Shown here in pieces: positions 24,854 to 34,002 of a stretch of DNA of 64,000 nt (the first letter of the stretch is position 1; each line of letters begins with the position of its first letter). Both the position numbers and the translations under genes were made by a program. The stretch covers positions 62,001 to 126,000 of the forward strand of contig JAIRVH010000123.1 in NCBI GenBank assembly GCA_031253985.1. The letters run 5' to 3'. The DNA is from Sphingobacterium sp. GTDB taxonomy: Bacteria > Bacteroidota > Bacteroidia > Sphingobacteriales > Sphingobacteriaceae. The notes beneath the pieces are model-generated. The model made no database searches. It saw nothing but the letters and a program-made list of their open reading frames with translations, and was not told the DNA's origin.

Positions 24854-26794
24854 ATGAAAGAAATCACCTCAAAATTCGACAAAGTATTAAATGCATCTGC
24901 TGAATATGGAAATGTAAATCATGAACCCGATTCAAGCAAAGAACAACAACGTAATACACCAAAAAAATCAATGCCTTTTTCCGATCAAATCGGAAATTAT
25001 CAACGGAATAAAGGTATACCATCCAAATCCTATAAAGACAGTAAAATCTACATCGTCGGAAGTGGTATTGCGGGTATGTCTGCCGCCTACTATTTTATCC
25101 GCGATGGCCATGTCCCGGCTGAAAATATCACCTTCCTTGAACAGCTTCATGTAGAAGGCGGATCATTGGACGGTGCTGGTAATGCAACCGATGGATATGT
25201 TATCCGTGGCGGTAGAGAGATGGATATGACCTACGAAAATCTTTGGGATATGTTTCAGGACATCCCTGCACTGGAGATGCCTGCCCCTTATAGTGTGCTG
25301 GATGAATATCGTTTGATCAATGACAACGATTCCAACTATTCCAAAGCACGACTTATTCACAAGCTGGGTGAAATAAAAGATTTCAGTAAGTTTGGACTGG
25401 GCAAAATGGATCAGCTGGCCATCATTCGCTTGCTGCTCAAAAATAAAGAGGATTTGGATGACCTCACCATCGAGGATTACTTCAGTGAATCATTTTTGAA
25501 CAGCAACTTCTGGACTTTCTGGCGTACCATGTTCGCCTTTGAAAACTGGCACAGCCTGCTCGAATTAAAACTGTACATGCACCGCTTTCTGCATGCGATA
25601 GATGGATTGAACGACCTCTCGTCATTGGTATTCCCTAAATACAATCAATACGATACTTTTGTAACCCCATTGCGCAAAGTACTTCAAAGCAAAGGCGTAA
25701 ACATACAGTTTAATGTACTGGTCAAAGACCTGGATATCCAAAGCAATACCGAAGGAAAAGTCGTAGAGGCGCTTATCACAGAACAAGATGGCAAAGAGGT
25801 GAAAATTCCAATTGGAAAAGACGATTTCGTTATTGTCACCACCGGATCAATGACCGAAGATACCTTTTACGGAGACAACAAAAACGCACCGATCATTGGT
25901 ATAGACAATAGCACCAGCGGTCAAAGTGCAGGCTGGAAACTTTGGAAAAACCTTGCTGCCAAATCAGCTATATTCGGTAAGCCTGAAAAATTCTGCAGTA
26001 ACATCGAAAAATCGGCCTGGGAGTCTGCGACGCTTACCTGTAAACCCTCGGCTTTAGTCGAAAAGCTCAAAGAATATTCGGTCAATGATCCCTATTCTGG
26101 AAAAACTGTCACCGGGGGGATTATCACCATTACCGATTCCGATTGGTTGATGAGTTTCACCTGTAATAGACAGCCACACTTCCCTGGCCAACCGGATGAT
26201 GTTCTTGTGTTGTGGGTATATGCCTTATTTATGGATAAAGAAGGAAATTATATCAAAAAGCCAATGCCACAATGTACCGGAGATGAAATTTTAGCCGAAC
26301 TATGTCACCACTTGGGTATTATCGATCAGCTGGACGATGTTATCAAGAATACAATTGTACGTACGACATTCATGCCGTACATTACGTCGATGTTTATGCC
26401 AAGAGCACAGGGAGACCGTCCGCGAGTGGTACCAGAAGGATGTAAAAATCTAGGTTTAGTAGGCCAGTTTGTCGAAACAAACAATGATGTAGTTTTTACC
26501 ATGGAAAGCTCCGTACGTACCGCGCGTATTGCCGTATATGAACTGTTAAACTTAAACAAACAGGTTCCGGATATCAATCCTTTACAGTACGACATTCGAC
26601 ATCTCCTAAAAGCAGCCAAAACACTAAATGATGATAAACCATTTGTGGGAGAAGGCTTATTGCGTAAAATTCTGAAAGGCACTTATTTTGAACATATCCT
26701 GCCAATCGGTTCGGAGGAACACGAAGAGCATGAATCCTTCATAACCGAACAAATCACCAAATTTAAAGACTGGTTAAAAGGCATAAAAGGTTAA
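24854..26794 (+). CDS. ohyA: Oleate hydratase
   Basis: A 646-residue FAD enzyme that adds water to the cis-9 double bond of oleic acid to give 10-hydroxystearic acid. The FAD-binding motif is [13 protein letters not shown] (residues 69-81). The key residues fall exactly where they do in the Elizabethkingia meningoseptica enzyme: E122 in [10 protein letters not shown] and Y241 in [14 protein letters not shown]. The length also equals that enzyme. There is no signal peptide, as expected for a cytosolic or membrane-associated protein. It is preceded by an AraC regulator and followed, after a hairpin, by a 3-hydroxyacyl-CoA dehydrogenase. The role is probably detoxification or modification of host or plant unsaturated fatty acids. 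Confidence 0.97.
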   Translation: MKEITSKFDKVLNASAEYGNVNHEPDSSKEQQRNTPKKSMPFSDQIGNYQRNKGIPSKSYKDSKIYIVGSGIAGMSAAYYFIRDGHVPAENITFLEQLHVEGGSLDGAGNATDGYVIRGGREMDMTYENLWDMFQDIPALEMPAPYSVLDEYRLINDNDSNYSKARLIHKLGEIKDFSKFGLGKMDQLAIIRLLLKNKEDLDDLTIEDYFSESFLNSNFWTFWRTMFAFENWHSLLELKLYMHRFLHAIDGLNDLSSLVFPKYNQYDTFVTPLRKVLQSKGVNIQFNVLVKDLDIQSNTEGKVVEALITEQDGKEVKIPIGKDDFVIVTTGSMTEDTFYGDNKNAPIIGIDNSTSGQSAGWKLWKNLAAKSAIFGKPEKFCSNIEKSAWESATLTCKPSALVEKLKEYSVNDPYSGKTVTGGIITITDSDWLMSFTCNRQPHFPGQPDDVLVLWVYALFMDKEGNYIKKPMPQCTGDEILAELCHHLGIIDQLDDVIKNTIVRTTFMPYITSMFMPRAQGDRPRVVPEGCKNLGLVGQFVETNNDVVFTMESSVRTARIAVYELLNLNKQVPDINPLQYDIRHLLKAAKTLNDDKPFVGEGLLRKILKGTYFEHILPIGSEEHEEHESFITEQITKFKDWLKGIKG

Positions 26795-26803
26795 GGATCA
26801 TAT

Positions 26804-26829
26804 TATGCTCCATGAAATCATGGAGCATA
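26804..26829. terminator. Intrinsic terminator after ohyA
   Basis: TATGCTCCATGA (26804-26815) and TCATGGAGCATA (26818-26829) are perfectly complementary 12-bp arms, with a real loop of about 4-6 bases once closing pairs are excluded. A short T-run follows. It lies between ohyA and the dehydrogenase gene and may separate or attenuate their transcription. Confidence 0.65.
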
Positions 26830-26856
26830 TTTTACACTTGATAAAACAATAAAATC

Positions 26857-27753
26857 ATGGACTTTAAAAATATAACGATTGCAGGAAGCGGTGTTTTAGG
26901 TTACCAAATTGCTTTCCAAACTGCTTTTCATGGCTATGAAGTCATTGTATATGATATCAACGATGATGTACTTGAAAAAGCGAAAGCAAAATTTGATATC
27001 TTGGCTCAGGCATTTGAAAAGGATCTCGGTGCTAGCAAAGAACAGCTGGCGGCTACTTTCGATAGACTCAGTTACAGTTCAGATCTAGCTTCAGCTGTGG
27101 CAAAAGCAGATTTACTAATAGAAGCCGTACCCGAAAACCCGACCATCAAAATCGGCTTTTATGAGCAGCTGGCAAAGGTAGCTCCGCAAAAGACCATCTT
27201 CGCGACAAACTCATCAACTTTGCTGCCGAGTCAATTTGCCCAAGAAACCGGTCGTCCCAAACAGTTCCTGGCACTGCATTTTGCCAATGAAATCTGGAAA
27301 CACAATACAGCAGAAATTATGGGGCATCCGGGTACAGACAAAACGGTATTTGATCAGGTTGTCAACTTTGCGAAGTCTATCGGAATGGTGGCGCTTCCAT
27401 TGTATAAAGAACAGCCCGGCTATATTGTAAACTCTTTACTTGTACCGCTACTTTCAGCGGCAACAGATCTTTTGGTCAACGAAGTCGCAGATGCCGAAAC
27501 AATAGATAAAACCTGGATGGTTGCCACAGGAGCCCCAACTGGTCCTTTCGGCATACTTGATATCGTTGGTATCACGACCGCTTATAATATCAATAAAATG
27601 CAGGCTGAGGCAACAAATGATCCATTAAAGATCAAAACAGTAGCCTATCTCAAAGAACATTTTATCGACAAAAACAAATTGGGTGTTGCTACCGGCGAAG
27701 GATTCTATTCGTATCCCAACCCTGCTTATCAATCACCTGACTTTTTAAAGTAA
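26857..27753 (+). CDS. 3-hydroxyacyl-CoA dehydrogenase family protein
   Basis: A 298-residue NAD-dependent dehydrogenase. The Rossmann GxGxxG is at residues 10-15 (GSGVLG), the acidic end of beta2 is in VYDIND, and the N-terminal domain continues through EAVPENPTIK and FATNSSTLLPS. The catalytic His is H141 in HFANEIWKHNTAEI, which differs from the classic HFFNP. The C-terminal dimerisation domain contains TGAPTGPFGILDIVGI. Family members oxidise 3-hydroxyacyl-CoA or reduce acetoacetyl-CoA. Its place after ohyA suggests a role in fatty acid metabolism, but 10-hydroxystearate is not its expected direct substrate. Confidence 0.88.
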   Translation: MDFKNITIAGSGVLGYQIAFQTAFHGYEVIVYDINDDVLEKAKAKFDILAQAFEKDLGASKEQLAATFDRLSYSSDLASAVAKADLLIEAVPENPTIKIGFYEQLAKVAPQKTIFATNSSTLLPSQFAQETGRPKQFLALHFANEIWKHNTAEIMGHPGTDKTVFDQVVNFAKSIGMVALPLYKEQPGYIVNSLLVPLLSAATDLLVNEVADAETIDKTWMVATGAPTGPFGILDIVGITTAYNINKMQAEATNDPLKIKTVAYLKEHFIDKNKLGVATGEGFYSYPNPAYQSPDFLK

Positions 27754-27762
27754 ACTTATCCA

Positions 27763-27796
27763 GAAACCACAGATCGCTCTCCCGATTTGTGGTTTC
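27763..27796 (+). terminator. Intrinsic terminator after the dehydrogenase gene
   Basis: GAAACCACA (27763-27771) pairs with TGTGGTTTC (27788-27796). The stem continues inward through one G-U and four normal pairs to a 6-base loop. The sequence following on the plus strand is T-rich (TTCTTTAA). Confidence 0.65.
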
Positions 27797-27848
27797 TTCT
27801 TTAATGACAATGTTGTTTATCACATAACCGGCACGGCCATCTCTCCCT

Positions 27849-28970
27849 TTAATTTGCATACACCGCATTCAGCCAGGCAAAGGTTGTCTGCTGTGGTCCC
27901 CGCACTACTGGATTACGGATACCTACCGTTTTAAGAATGGCATCAAAAGCTTCACCGATCATAAAATCATCGCGGTTACTAAAAAGCGAAATCACAAGGC
28001 CTTTCTGTAGGTCAATATAGACCACGTTATGAAATCCAGTGGACTCCCCCGAATGGAACAAGATCATGTTTTCAGCACTTTTGCTTATAAACCAGCCTAA
28101 ATGATAAGATATCTCATCCTTTACCAGAATCGCCTTTTGAGACAACAACTGTTGCATCGCTGCCTGTTGCAATCGATCTTTTAGTAAAAAATTAGCCCAT
28201 TTATGGTATTCATCGGCAGAAAAGTATACACCACCATCGCCTTGGGTTGCACTAGTCACACTCTGATCCGCAAACCGATAGTCTCCCGCGGCAGGATGGT
28301 AACCATACGCCCGATCCACAATTGTACTGGTAGGTTCATAGACCATTCCACCCGCAATGCCTATCGGTTCAAATAGCTGCCCCTTGACAAAAGAGGCAAA
28401 GGATTGTTTGGCCGCCTGTTCAACGATTAGAGACAATAGACAATATCCTGTGTTGCTGTAGCGGAATTGACTTCCCGAAGAAAAATACAATCGATCGGTT
28501 TGCTTTACATAATTCAGAACATCCCTATCCGAAACCTGATTTTTCCGATCAGTTGGTATCAGCTCCTCATAATCCCAGATTCCAGACGTATGCTGCAGGA
28601 GCTGTTCAATCGTGATACTTCGCAATGCTACCGGAAGGTCTTCAAAAAAATGGGATAGTCGATCGTCCAACGTTAAACGCTTCTGGGTCACTAAGGTATA
28701 TATCGCCTGTGCAGTCACCTGCTTGCTCACCGAGGCCATACGAAAATGCGTATCTGTCGTGATAGCACGACTTTCCTTCAAGTCAGCCTTTCCAATAGCA
28801 TAACGATATACGGTATGACCATTCTGGCTAATTTCACAAGCGACTCCTGGAGCTTCCTGATCTTTATAATAACTGGAAATTGTATTATCCAGCTTTGATT
28901 TATCGATTTTCTGTCCCATAACAACACTTGTTACACAGACCAAAATAAAGCTCAATTTCAGATTTATCAT
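27849..28970 (-). CDS. Serine hydrolase, class C beta-lactamase/penicillin-binding-protein-like
   Basis: A 373-residue exported protein of the Beta-lactamase (S12-type) family. A signal peptide ends near VVMGQ. The SxxK catalytic motif is in MASVSKQ (S80, K83), the YxN motif in RYSNTGY, and the third motif is HSG in LFHSGESTGF, in place of KTG. Members include esterases, D-aminopeptidases and penicillin-binding-like hydrolases; true beta-lactamase activity is not implied. I chose the start just before the signal peptide; the frame also extends to a TTG at 29057, which would add about 29 poorly conserved residues. Confidence 0.88.
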   Translation of the reverse strand: MINLKLSFILVCVTSVVMGQKIDKSKLDNTISSYYKDQEAPGVACEISQNGHTVYRYAIGKADLKESRAITTDTHFRMASVSKQVTAQAIYTLVTQKRLTLDDRLSHFFEDLPVALRSITIEQLLQHTSGIWDYEELIPTDRKNQVSDRDVLNYVKQTDRLYFSSGSQFRYSNTGYCLLSLIVEQAAKQSFASFVKGQLFEPIGIAGGMVYEPTSTIVDRAYGYHPAAGDYRFADQSVTSATQGDGGVYFSADEYHKWANFLLKDRLQQAAMQQLLSQKAILVKDEISYHLGWFISKSAENMILFHSGESTGFHNVVYIDLQKGLVISLFSNRDDFMIGEAFDAILKTVGIRNPVVRGPQQTTFAWLNAVYAN

Positions 28971-29114
28971 ATTTTTTACGGCACATTTCGGTTTATATTG
29001 TCTGAGCCTCATTGGAGGCAGGGGATTTAAAATTAAACTCATCCCGCTGATCTTCAAAAATCGATATTTTATCGGAATACGCCAGCTTTTTTATCCATTT
29101 TTATTTATTTCTTT

Positions 29115-29122
29115 TACATTTG
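29115..29122 (+). promoter_or_regulatory. Candidate -7 promoter element
   Basis: TACATTTG matches TAnnTTTG and lies 81 bases before the ATG of the unrecognised membrane-anchored protein at 29204. Confidence 0.35.
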
Positions 29123-29203
29123 CATTTCAGGCTTCATTTCTCTTGAGGTCGAATTGGTCCGGGATATTCCCCCCAGTTCTTCATTTAATAATCACGACAG
29201 ACT

Positions 29204-29953
29204 ATGTTTTTTATTTACAGTATCTACGATTTTGTATTAGCAGAAAAAAAGGTAACAACAACTCTAAAAAAAGAAACCTCCCCACGAAATTTCACCTTAC
29301 AGATTATTACCCCGGCTCGCAGGTTTATTGGTCTGCCCTTTGGCGGTGGATTTGTCAAACTATCCAGACTTTATGACGAACAAGGAAAATTAATCCATGC
29401 ACGCAATTATTCGGATGAATTAAAGTCGGAAATTAAGGCTTTCAAAAGTCAGTATAGCATTCCCTATTTCCAGCTATGGAAAGGATTCCTGATCGTAGCT
29501 GCCGCAATTCTTGTCTGGGCAGTCATTTATGGAGTAAAAAATAAAATAGGCAATCAACAGCGGGAACAAGAAACTGGCCAGATGATTGATCATCTGAAGC
29601 ACCTAAAAGCTGGTCAGCTATATGGCGCAACTTTCTTTACAGACCAGGATGGCAACAGCATTGATGGGCTTCCTGCAGGTTGGATAAAAATCGATAAAAT
29701 CGTAGGCGACACTGTTTTCATCAACCGTTCAAAGAAACTCGATGCCTCATCAGCGCTCTTTGACATGAAAAATCTGGCGTCAATCAAACCTCAATCGATC
29801 GATGAATGGCAAGATAAAACAGAAAAAATGGATTTAAATCTATTGAACAAGCAGCTGCAGGAAGCGGATACAAAAAGAGTTGATCTGCTTTATATCGGCA
29901 AAGACCACGAGAAATATTCAGGTGTTATATTGACGATAAAAGGCAGCGAATAA
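29204..29953 (+). CDS. Unrecognised single-span membrane protein
   Basis: A 249-residue protein of unknown family. The first 85 residues are polar and basic (KKVTTTLKKETSPRNFTLQI; then LPFGGGFVKLSRLYDEQGKL). One hydrophobic helix lies at about residues 94-112 (FLIVAAAILVWAVIYGVKN). A soluble C-terminal domain of about 130 residues follows, with KAGQLYGATFFTDQDGNSI and GWIKIDKIVGDTVFIN, which looks like a small beta-rich fold. It is flanked by a promoter-like element and a strong terminator, so it is a single-gene unit. I assign no function. Confidence 0.75.
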   Translation: MFFIYSIYDFVLAEKKVTTTLKKETSPRNFTLQIITPARRFIGLPFGGGFVKLSRLYDEQGKLIHARNYSDELKSEIKAFKSQYSIPYFQLWKGFLIVAAAILVWAVIYGVKNKIGNQQREQETGQMIDHLKHLKAGQLYGATFFTDQDGNSIDGLPAGWIKIDKIVGDTVFINRSKKLDASSALFDMKNLASIKPQSIDEWQDKTEKMDLNLLNKQLQEADTKRVDLLYIGKDHEKYSGVILTIKGSE

Positions 29954-30012
29954 TCCATATTCTTAGCATAGTCAACGGATTAACTTTCAGCAAATACGCG
30001 GTTAATGCATAG

Positions 30013-30057
30013 AAAACTCAAGATCGAAACTTTCTATCAAGATCGATCTTGAGTTTT
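30013..30057. terminator. Strong bidirectional terminator hairpin
   Basis: AAAACTCAAGATCG (30013-30026) and CGATCTTGAGTTTT (30044-30057) are a perfect 14-bp inverted repeat with a 17-base loop. It sits between the convergent 29204 gene and the DinB-like gene. The stem ends in A and T runs, and TTTTTT follows within a few bases on the plus strand. Confidence 0.8.
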
Positions 30058-30063
30058 AATTTT

Positions 30064-30588
30064 TTAATACTGGATTTTTTCGTCAATATCATATTTCATA
30101 CCCGGATAATTCAGCAATCTTCGCATCAATGCGATCTGCCCGGCAAGGTAATCCTCCCTCCCGATACACATTCCAATAAAATTCAGTTTATTTTCCTCAA
30201 TAAAAGGGATATTCATATTAATCTTAAATATTTCAGCCAGCTGCGTATCATCAACCTGCAGCAAAGCAGCGTAAACCTGAGGGGATATCGATTTAAAATT
30301 TTCTACTAATTCTTTAACGCTGGGATATTGATAGCTTTCATCGAGCGTCTTTCCCATAAAAAACAAGTCCTGGTAAGGATCATTTTCCTGAAGGCCAAGA
30401 ACATGTGCCATCGCGTAGCGTACATTGACAAAATTACCCGCCATCCATACAATATGATTGGTCTGTCCATCAATTCGTTTCAATGCATCCTCCTCCGAAA
30501 CTCCATCCAATGCATTCAAAAAAATTTGACTGTGCATGCGATAAGCGGGAATGATGATTTCTAATTTTAATGACTTTGATGTATCCAT
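30064..30588 (-). CDS. DinB-superfamily protein with an incomplete metal site
   Basis: A 174-residue four-helix protein of the DinB/YfiT superfamily. HIVWMAGNFVNVRYAMAH (about residues 45-62) supplies the first conserved His. The last helix reads GREDYLAGQIALMRRLLNYP, whose YxxGQI pattern is typical, but the metal-ligand His that usually precedes it is replaced by Arg. Many members are thiol transferases or of unknown function. Metal binding may be lost or altered here. The gene is a single unit. Confidence 0.8.
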   Translation of the reverse strand: MDTSKSLKLEIIIPAYRMHSQIFLNALDGVSEEDALKRIDGQTNHIVWMAGNFVNVRYAMAHVLGLQENDPYQDLFFMGKTLDESYQYPSVKELVENFKSISPQVYAALLQVDDTQLAEIFKINMNIPFIEENKLNFIGMCIGREDYLAGQIALMRRLLNYPGMKYDIDEKIQY

Positions 30589-30752
30589 TTCTCTTTGATT
30601 TTTATTTTTAAACTACTGATTTACAATAAAATTACACCTTTAAAAACAGATTACACTTGTCGTATGACAAGAAATAAAAATGAACTAAAGGTGATAAATC
30701 ATTGCGAAATAAATTCTAAATTTCTACTAAATTGAAATTCTATCTTTACTAC

Positions 30753-31427
30753 ATGAAGATTTTGATCATAGAAGACGAACTGGAGCTGGCCAAAAGTATC
30801 GCTACTTACCTTAGCGAACAGCAATATTTATGTGAATTTGCGCCAACTTTACAAGATGCTCAAGACAAAATACAGTTATACCAGTATGACTGTATTTTAT
30901 TGGATATTGGTCTTCCAGATGGAAATGGTCTAAAACTATTGGAAGAGCTAAAAAATCAGCGCAAGCAGGACGGGGTCATCATCATTTCAGCAAAAAATGC
31001 GCTGGATGACAAGATACATGGGCTACAACTGGGAGCCGACGATTATTTGACCAAGCCTTTCCACTTATCTGAACTCACTGCACGAATCTATTCCTTGATC
31101 CGCCGAAAACAGTTCAATAGTTCAAATATTGTGGTACAAAATGAAATACAGATTGATCTACTCGCAAAAACTGTCATTGTCAATGATCTGCCTGTCGTAT
31201 TGACGAAAAAGGAATTTGACCTGCTGATGTTTTTTATTGGCAACAAAAATAAAGTAATTTCCAAAAGCACCTTGGCGGAGCACTTGTCCGGCGATATTGC
31301 GGATATGCTCGACAACCATGATTTTGTCTATGCACATGTCAAAAATTTAAAAAAGAAGCTACAGGACGCAGGAAGTCAATCCTATATCAAAACGGTATAT
31401 GGTACCGGTTACATATGGGGAAATTAA
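30753..31427 (+). CDS. OmpR-family response regulator
   Basis: A 224-residue regulator starting at ATG 30753; an upstream TTG at 30732 would add seven unlikely residues. The receiver domain has IEDE at residues 6-9, phosphoacceptor D51 in LLDIGLP and K101 in YLTKPF. A C-terminal winged helix follows (about 125-224; TKKEFDLLMFFIGNKNKVIS, KTVYGTGYIW). A TATCTTTA element ends 4 bases before the ATG, suggesting a leaderless transcript. The partner kinase follows after 9 bases, and then a PAP2 phosphatase. Confidence 0.93.
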   Translation: MKILIIEDELELAKSIATYLSEQQYLCEFAPTLQDAQDKIQLYQYDCILLDIGLPDGNGLKLLEELKNQRKQDGVIIISAKNALDDKIHGLQLGADDYLTKPFHLSELTARIYSLIRRKQFNSSNIVVQNEIQIDLLAKTVIVNDLPVVLTKKEFDLLMFFIGNKNKVISKSTLAEHLSGDIADMLDNHDFVYAHVKNLKKKLQDAGSQSYIKTVYGTGYIWGN

Positions 31428-31436
31428 AAAGATAAG

Positions 31437-32723
31437 ATGAAACCCTTACTGAGCAAAATAACTACCCCATTTCTACTCTATGTATTGATCGTACTCGGTG
31501 TCAGTGTTCCTGTTTATTATTTCGTAATAGACGGGATATGGAAGAATGAACTTGACGAACATAATGAGATTATTGTCAAAAAAACAACCTACGAACTGAA
31601 CAGATTGCGGCTGTCCGAAGACAGGCTTCAGGCCAGCATTGCGTTATGGAATAGCATACAACCTGAAACGAATATACAAAAAGTAAAGCCGGGAGATTTA
31701 TTGCAAGATAGCGTATATACCATCGAGAAACCACAGCATTTTGTCGAACCGAAGACGATTGACCGATTTAGATGCCTGTCTTCCGTTATCCAGATCAATG
31801 GGGCTCCTTATCGGTTTACCGTGCAGACCAATATCGAAGAATCGGTAGAGACCATTGCCGCAATCGCCGCAACAACGTTGTTTTTCTTTGCTATTCTAGT
31901 CGTTGGATTACTTATTCTTTCCAGAAAAATCTCCATTAGGCTCTGGAAACCGTTTCGGGATACTGTGGAGAAGTTAAAGGCTTTTAATCTCAATAGTCAG
32001 CAGCAGATCAATTTTCAGCAGACAGATACCATAGAGTTCCAGGAACTCAATCAATCTCTTGCGAGACTTCTTGAAAAAAACGTCGCCGTATATCGTTCTC
32101 AAAAGGAATTCACTGAAAATGCTTCCCATGAGTTGCAGACACCATTGGCCATACTCAAAAATAAACTGGATATCTTATTGCAGGATCCGGATCTAAGCGA
32201 TGAACAATACCAGCTTATTGAAGATATGCATAAAGCGCTATCACGGAGTACACGAATAAACCGCAACCTGCTGCTTCTTGCCAAAATAGATAATAGTCAA
32301 TTCGATCATTCGGAAAGGATCAGTATGGACACGCTGGTTTCACAGAGTATCGAAGTCATGCAAGAACATTTTGAACAAAAACAGCTGCTGCTACTGCAGG
32401 AGATCCAGCCTGCAGTGCTGCTCACTGGAAACAGTAGTCTGACCGAGATTCTGATCAACAACTTACTGCTAAATGCCATACGTTACAGTAATGCGGGCGA
32501 TACAATCGCCGTACATCTGAGTCAAACATCTTTGGCAGTACATAACTCCGGCGCAACGTCGCTAGATAAAGTACTTTTATTCAAAAGATTCTCCAAGCTC
32601 TCAAAAAACAGCCAAGGGAGCGGTCTAGGGCTGGCCATTATCACTGAAATTGCCCGGTATCAAGGCTGGACAGTTGATTATCAATTTGAAAATAATCAGC
32701 ATATTTTTTCCGTTCATTTCTAA
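31437..32723 (+). CDS. Sensor histidine kinase (OmpR-system partner)
   Basis: A 428-residue inner-membrane kinase. The first membrane helix is at about residues 11-31 and the second at about 143-162, enclosing a periplasmic sensor of about 110 residues with no recognised domain. There is no clear HAMP. The HisKA phosphoacceptor is H231 in NASHELQTPLAILKNKLDIL. The HATPase domain (about 320-428) has the N-box NNLLLNAIRYSN and the G2-box QGSGLGLAI. It is cotranscribed with the preceding regulator and probably signals envelope conditions, given the PAP2 gene downstream. Confidence 0.92.
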   Translation: MKPLLSKITTPFLLYVLIVLGVSVPVYYFVIDGIWKNELDEHNEIIVKKTTYELNRLRLSEDRLQASIALWNSIQPETNIQKVKPGDLLQDSVYTIEKPQHFVEPKTIDRFRCLSSVIQINGAPYRFTVQTNIEESVETIAAIAATTLFFFAILVVGLLILSRKISIRLWKPFRDTVEKLKAFNLNSQQQINFQQTDTIEFQELNQSLARLLEKNVAVYRSQKEFTENASHELQTPLAILKNKLDILLQDPDLSDEQYQLIEDMHKALSRSTRINRNLLLLAKIDNSQFDHSERISMDTLVSQSIEVMQEHFEQKQLLLLQEIQPAVLLTGNSSLTEILINNLLLNAIRYSNAGDTIAVHLSQTSLAVHNSGATSLDKVLLFKRFSKLSKNSQGSGLGLAIITEIARYQGWTVDYQFENNQHIFSVHF

Positions 32724-32725
32724 AA

Positions 32726-32759
32726 TTCCAAAAGTATTCTAATTTGGATAACAGTTTTG
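32726..32759 (+). promoter_or_regulatory. Candidate regulator site and leaderless promoter for the PAP2 gene
   Basis: TTCCAA (32726-32731) and TTCTAA (32737-32742) are direct repeats with an 11-base period, the spacing used by OmpR-family dimers. Nine bases downstream, CAGTTTTG (32752-32759) matches TAnnTTTG at all but one position and ends exactly 4 bases before ATG 32764. A further TTCTAA overlaps the kinase stop codon but is out of phase. Confidence 0.4.
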
Positions 32760-32763
32760 TTTC

Positions 32764-33729
32764 ATGATCCACATGAAGCAAAACCAGCGAACACACTTAT
32801 TCGTATGTCATCTACTTATAAGTATATTATTTCTTTTGGATGTAACGGTTGCCAAAAGTCAAATTACAACAGAAGTGTCGGCACACATCAATCCATCTGA
32901 GCATAATCCCAGTGTTTTCAAAACGAACATCGCCACGATAGGGACAACCGATGGCATAACAAACAGCAGCCACTTCTTGTCTGCGGACAGCACAAGGTTG
33001 TCTCCAGTAGTCAATCGTACGAACAAGACAACGAAATTAAACCGTTTCTTCCACACAGGAATTGATAAAACTCCTTACAGACCACATTTAACCAGTTTTA
33101 TTGTACCGACAGCATTTATTGGCTTCGGGGTTGCGAGTTTGAGCATCAACGGTTTAAAAAATCTCAATTTATCGACCAAAGACGAGATCAGCGAGCATCA
33201 GTTAAAGCATACCAACCTCGACAATTACAGTCAATATGTCCCTGTAGCTATGGTCTATGGACTAAATGCGTTGGGTGTGCAAGGCAAACACAATTTTAAG
33301 GACAGAACGGTCATCTATTTAACATCACAGCTGATCTCAGGAGCAATGGTTCTTCCGTTGAAACATATCGTCAAAGAAATCCGGCCTGATAGTTCCAATA
33401 ACCTTTCCTTTCCTTCAGGGCATACTGCTACAGCCTTCTCTTCTGCGCAATTTATGTTTCATGAATATCGGGACAGCAACTTCTGGCTGAGCATTTCGGG
33501 CTATCCATTTGCGATTTTTACGGGAACCTATCGTGCCATCAATAACAAACATTGGGTCGGAGATGTGGTTGCGGGAGCGGGATTTGGTATTCTGGCAACA
33601 GAACTGGCCTATTGGGTGCATCCCAAAATCAATCATTTGTTATTTAAAGATGATAAAACAACTTCAGCCACGATTATGCCATTCTACCAGAATAAGCACT
33701 TTGGTTTAAGTTACGCCAAGCAGTTTTAA
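32764..33729 (+). CDS. PAP2-superfamily phosphatase
   Basis: A 321-residue membrane-associated acid phosphatase of the PAP2 family, which includes lipid A phosphatases (LpxE/LpxF) and undecaprenyl-diphosphate phosphatases. The three catalytic motifs are present: KHIVKEIRP (residues 200-208), PSGH (217-220), and R257-x5-H263-x3-D267 in YRAINNKHWVGDV. A signal peptide or anchor helix spans about residues 10-32, and the next 70 residues are polar and poorly conserved. Its position after a two-component system suggests envelope remodelling under that system, possibly altering cationic peptide sensitivity; this is an inference. Confidence 0.88.
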   Translation: MIHMKQNQRTHLFVCHLLISILFLLDVTVAKSQITTEVSAHINPSEHNPSVFKTNIATIGTTDGITNSSHFLSADSTRLSPVVNRTNKTTKLNRFFHTGIDKTPYRPHLTSFIVPTAFIGFGVASLSINGLKNLNLSTKDEISEHQLKHTNLDNYSQYVPVAMVYGLNALGVQGKHNFKDRTVIYLTSQLISGAMVLPLKHIVKEIRPDSSNNLSFPSGHTATAFSSAQFMFHEYRDSNFWLSISGYPFAIFTGTYRAINNKHWVGDVVAGAGFGILATELAYWVHPKINHLLFKDDKTTSATIMPFYQNKHFGLSYAKQF

Positions 33730-33913
33730 CCCGTCCAATTTTTTAAAATCTATGCATTCAGAAATCATCAGAAGCATTTTTCATCTCGAATAGCCTTCCA
33801 ATAACAGGCAGGCTCTTGCGCTATCAGTTTGGTTTTTCGCTGATCGCTGTGCGTGACCGAATGAAATCCTGAAAGTTTTCTTTCCATATACCTGTAAATT
33901 TAGCTTAGTTTGA

Positions 33914-33921
33914 TACTTTTG
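33914..33921 (+). promoter_or_regulatory. Candidate -7 promoter element for the second two-component system
   Basis: TACTTTTG matches TAnnTTTG, 81 bases before ATG 34003. Its predicted start site leaves too little room for translation from the upstream ATG at 33934, supporting 34003 as the start. Confidence 0.45.
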
Positions 33922-34002
33922 TATAGATGAAGCATGGACAAGCCAAGCTTTGGTATCAGATATGAACTTCGATTCATCGAAGCTTTTAACGTTTTTCTTT
34001 AT

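Noticed and set aside
27849..28970. Serine hydrolase as an antibiotic-resistance beta-lactamase
   Set aside because: The third motif is HSG rather than KTG and the family is mostly esterases and peptidases; resistance is not supported.
30714..30743. TTCTAA, TTCTAC and TTCTAT before the 30753 regulator as an autoregulatory array
   Set aside because: Spacings of 8 and 16 bases do not fit the 11-base period seen at 36065; AT-rich chance matches are likely.
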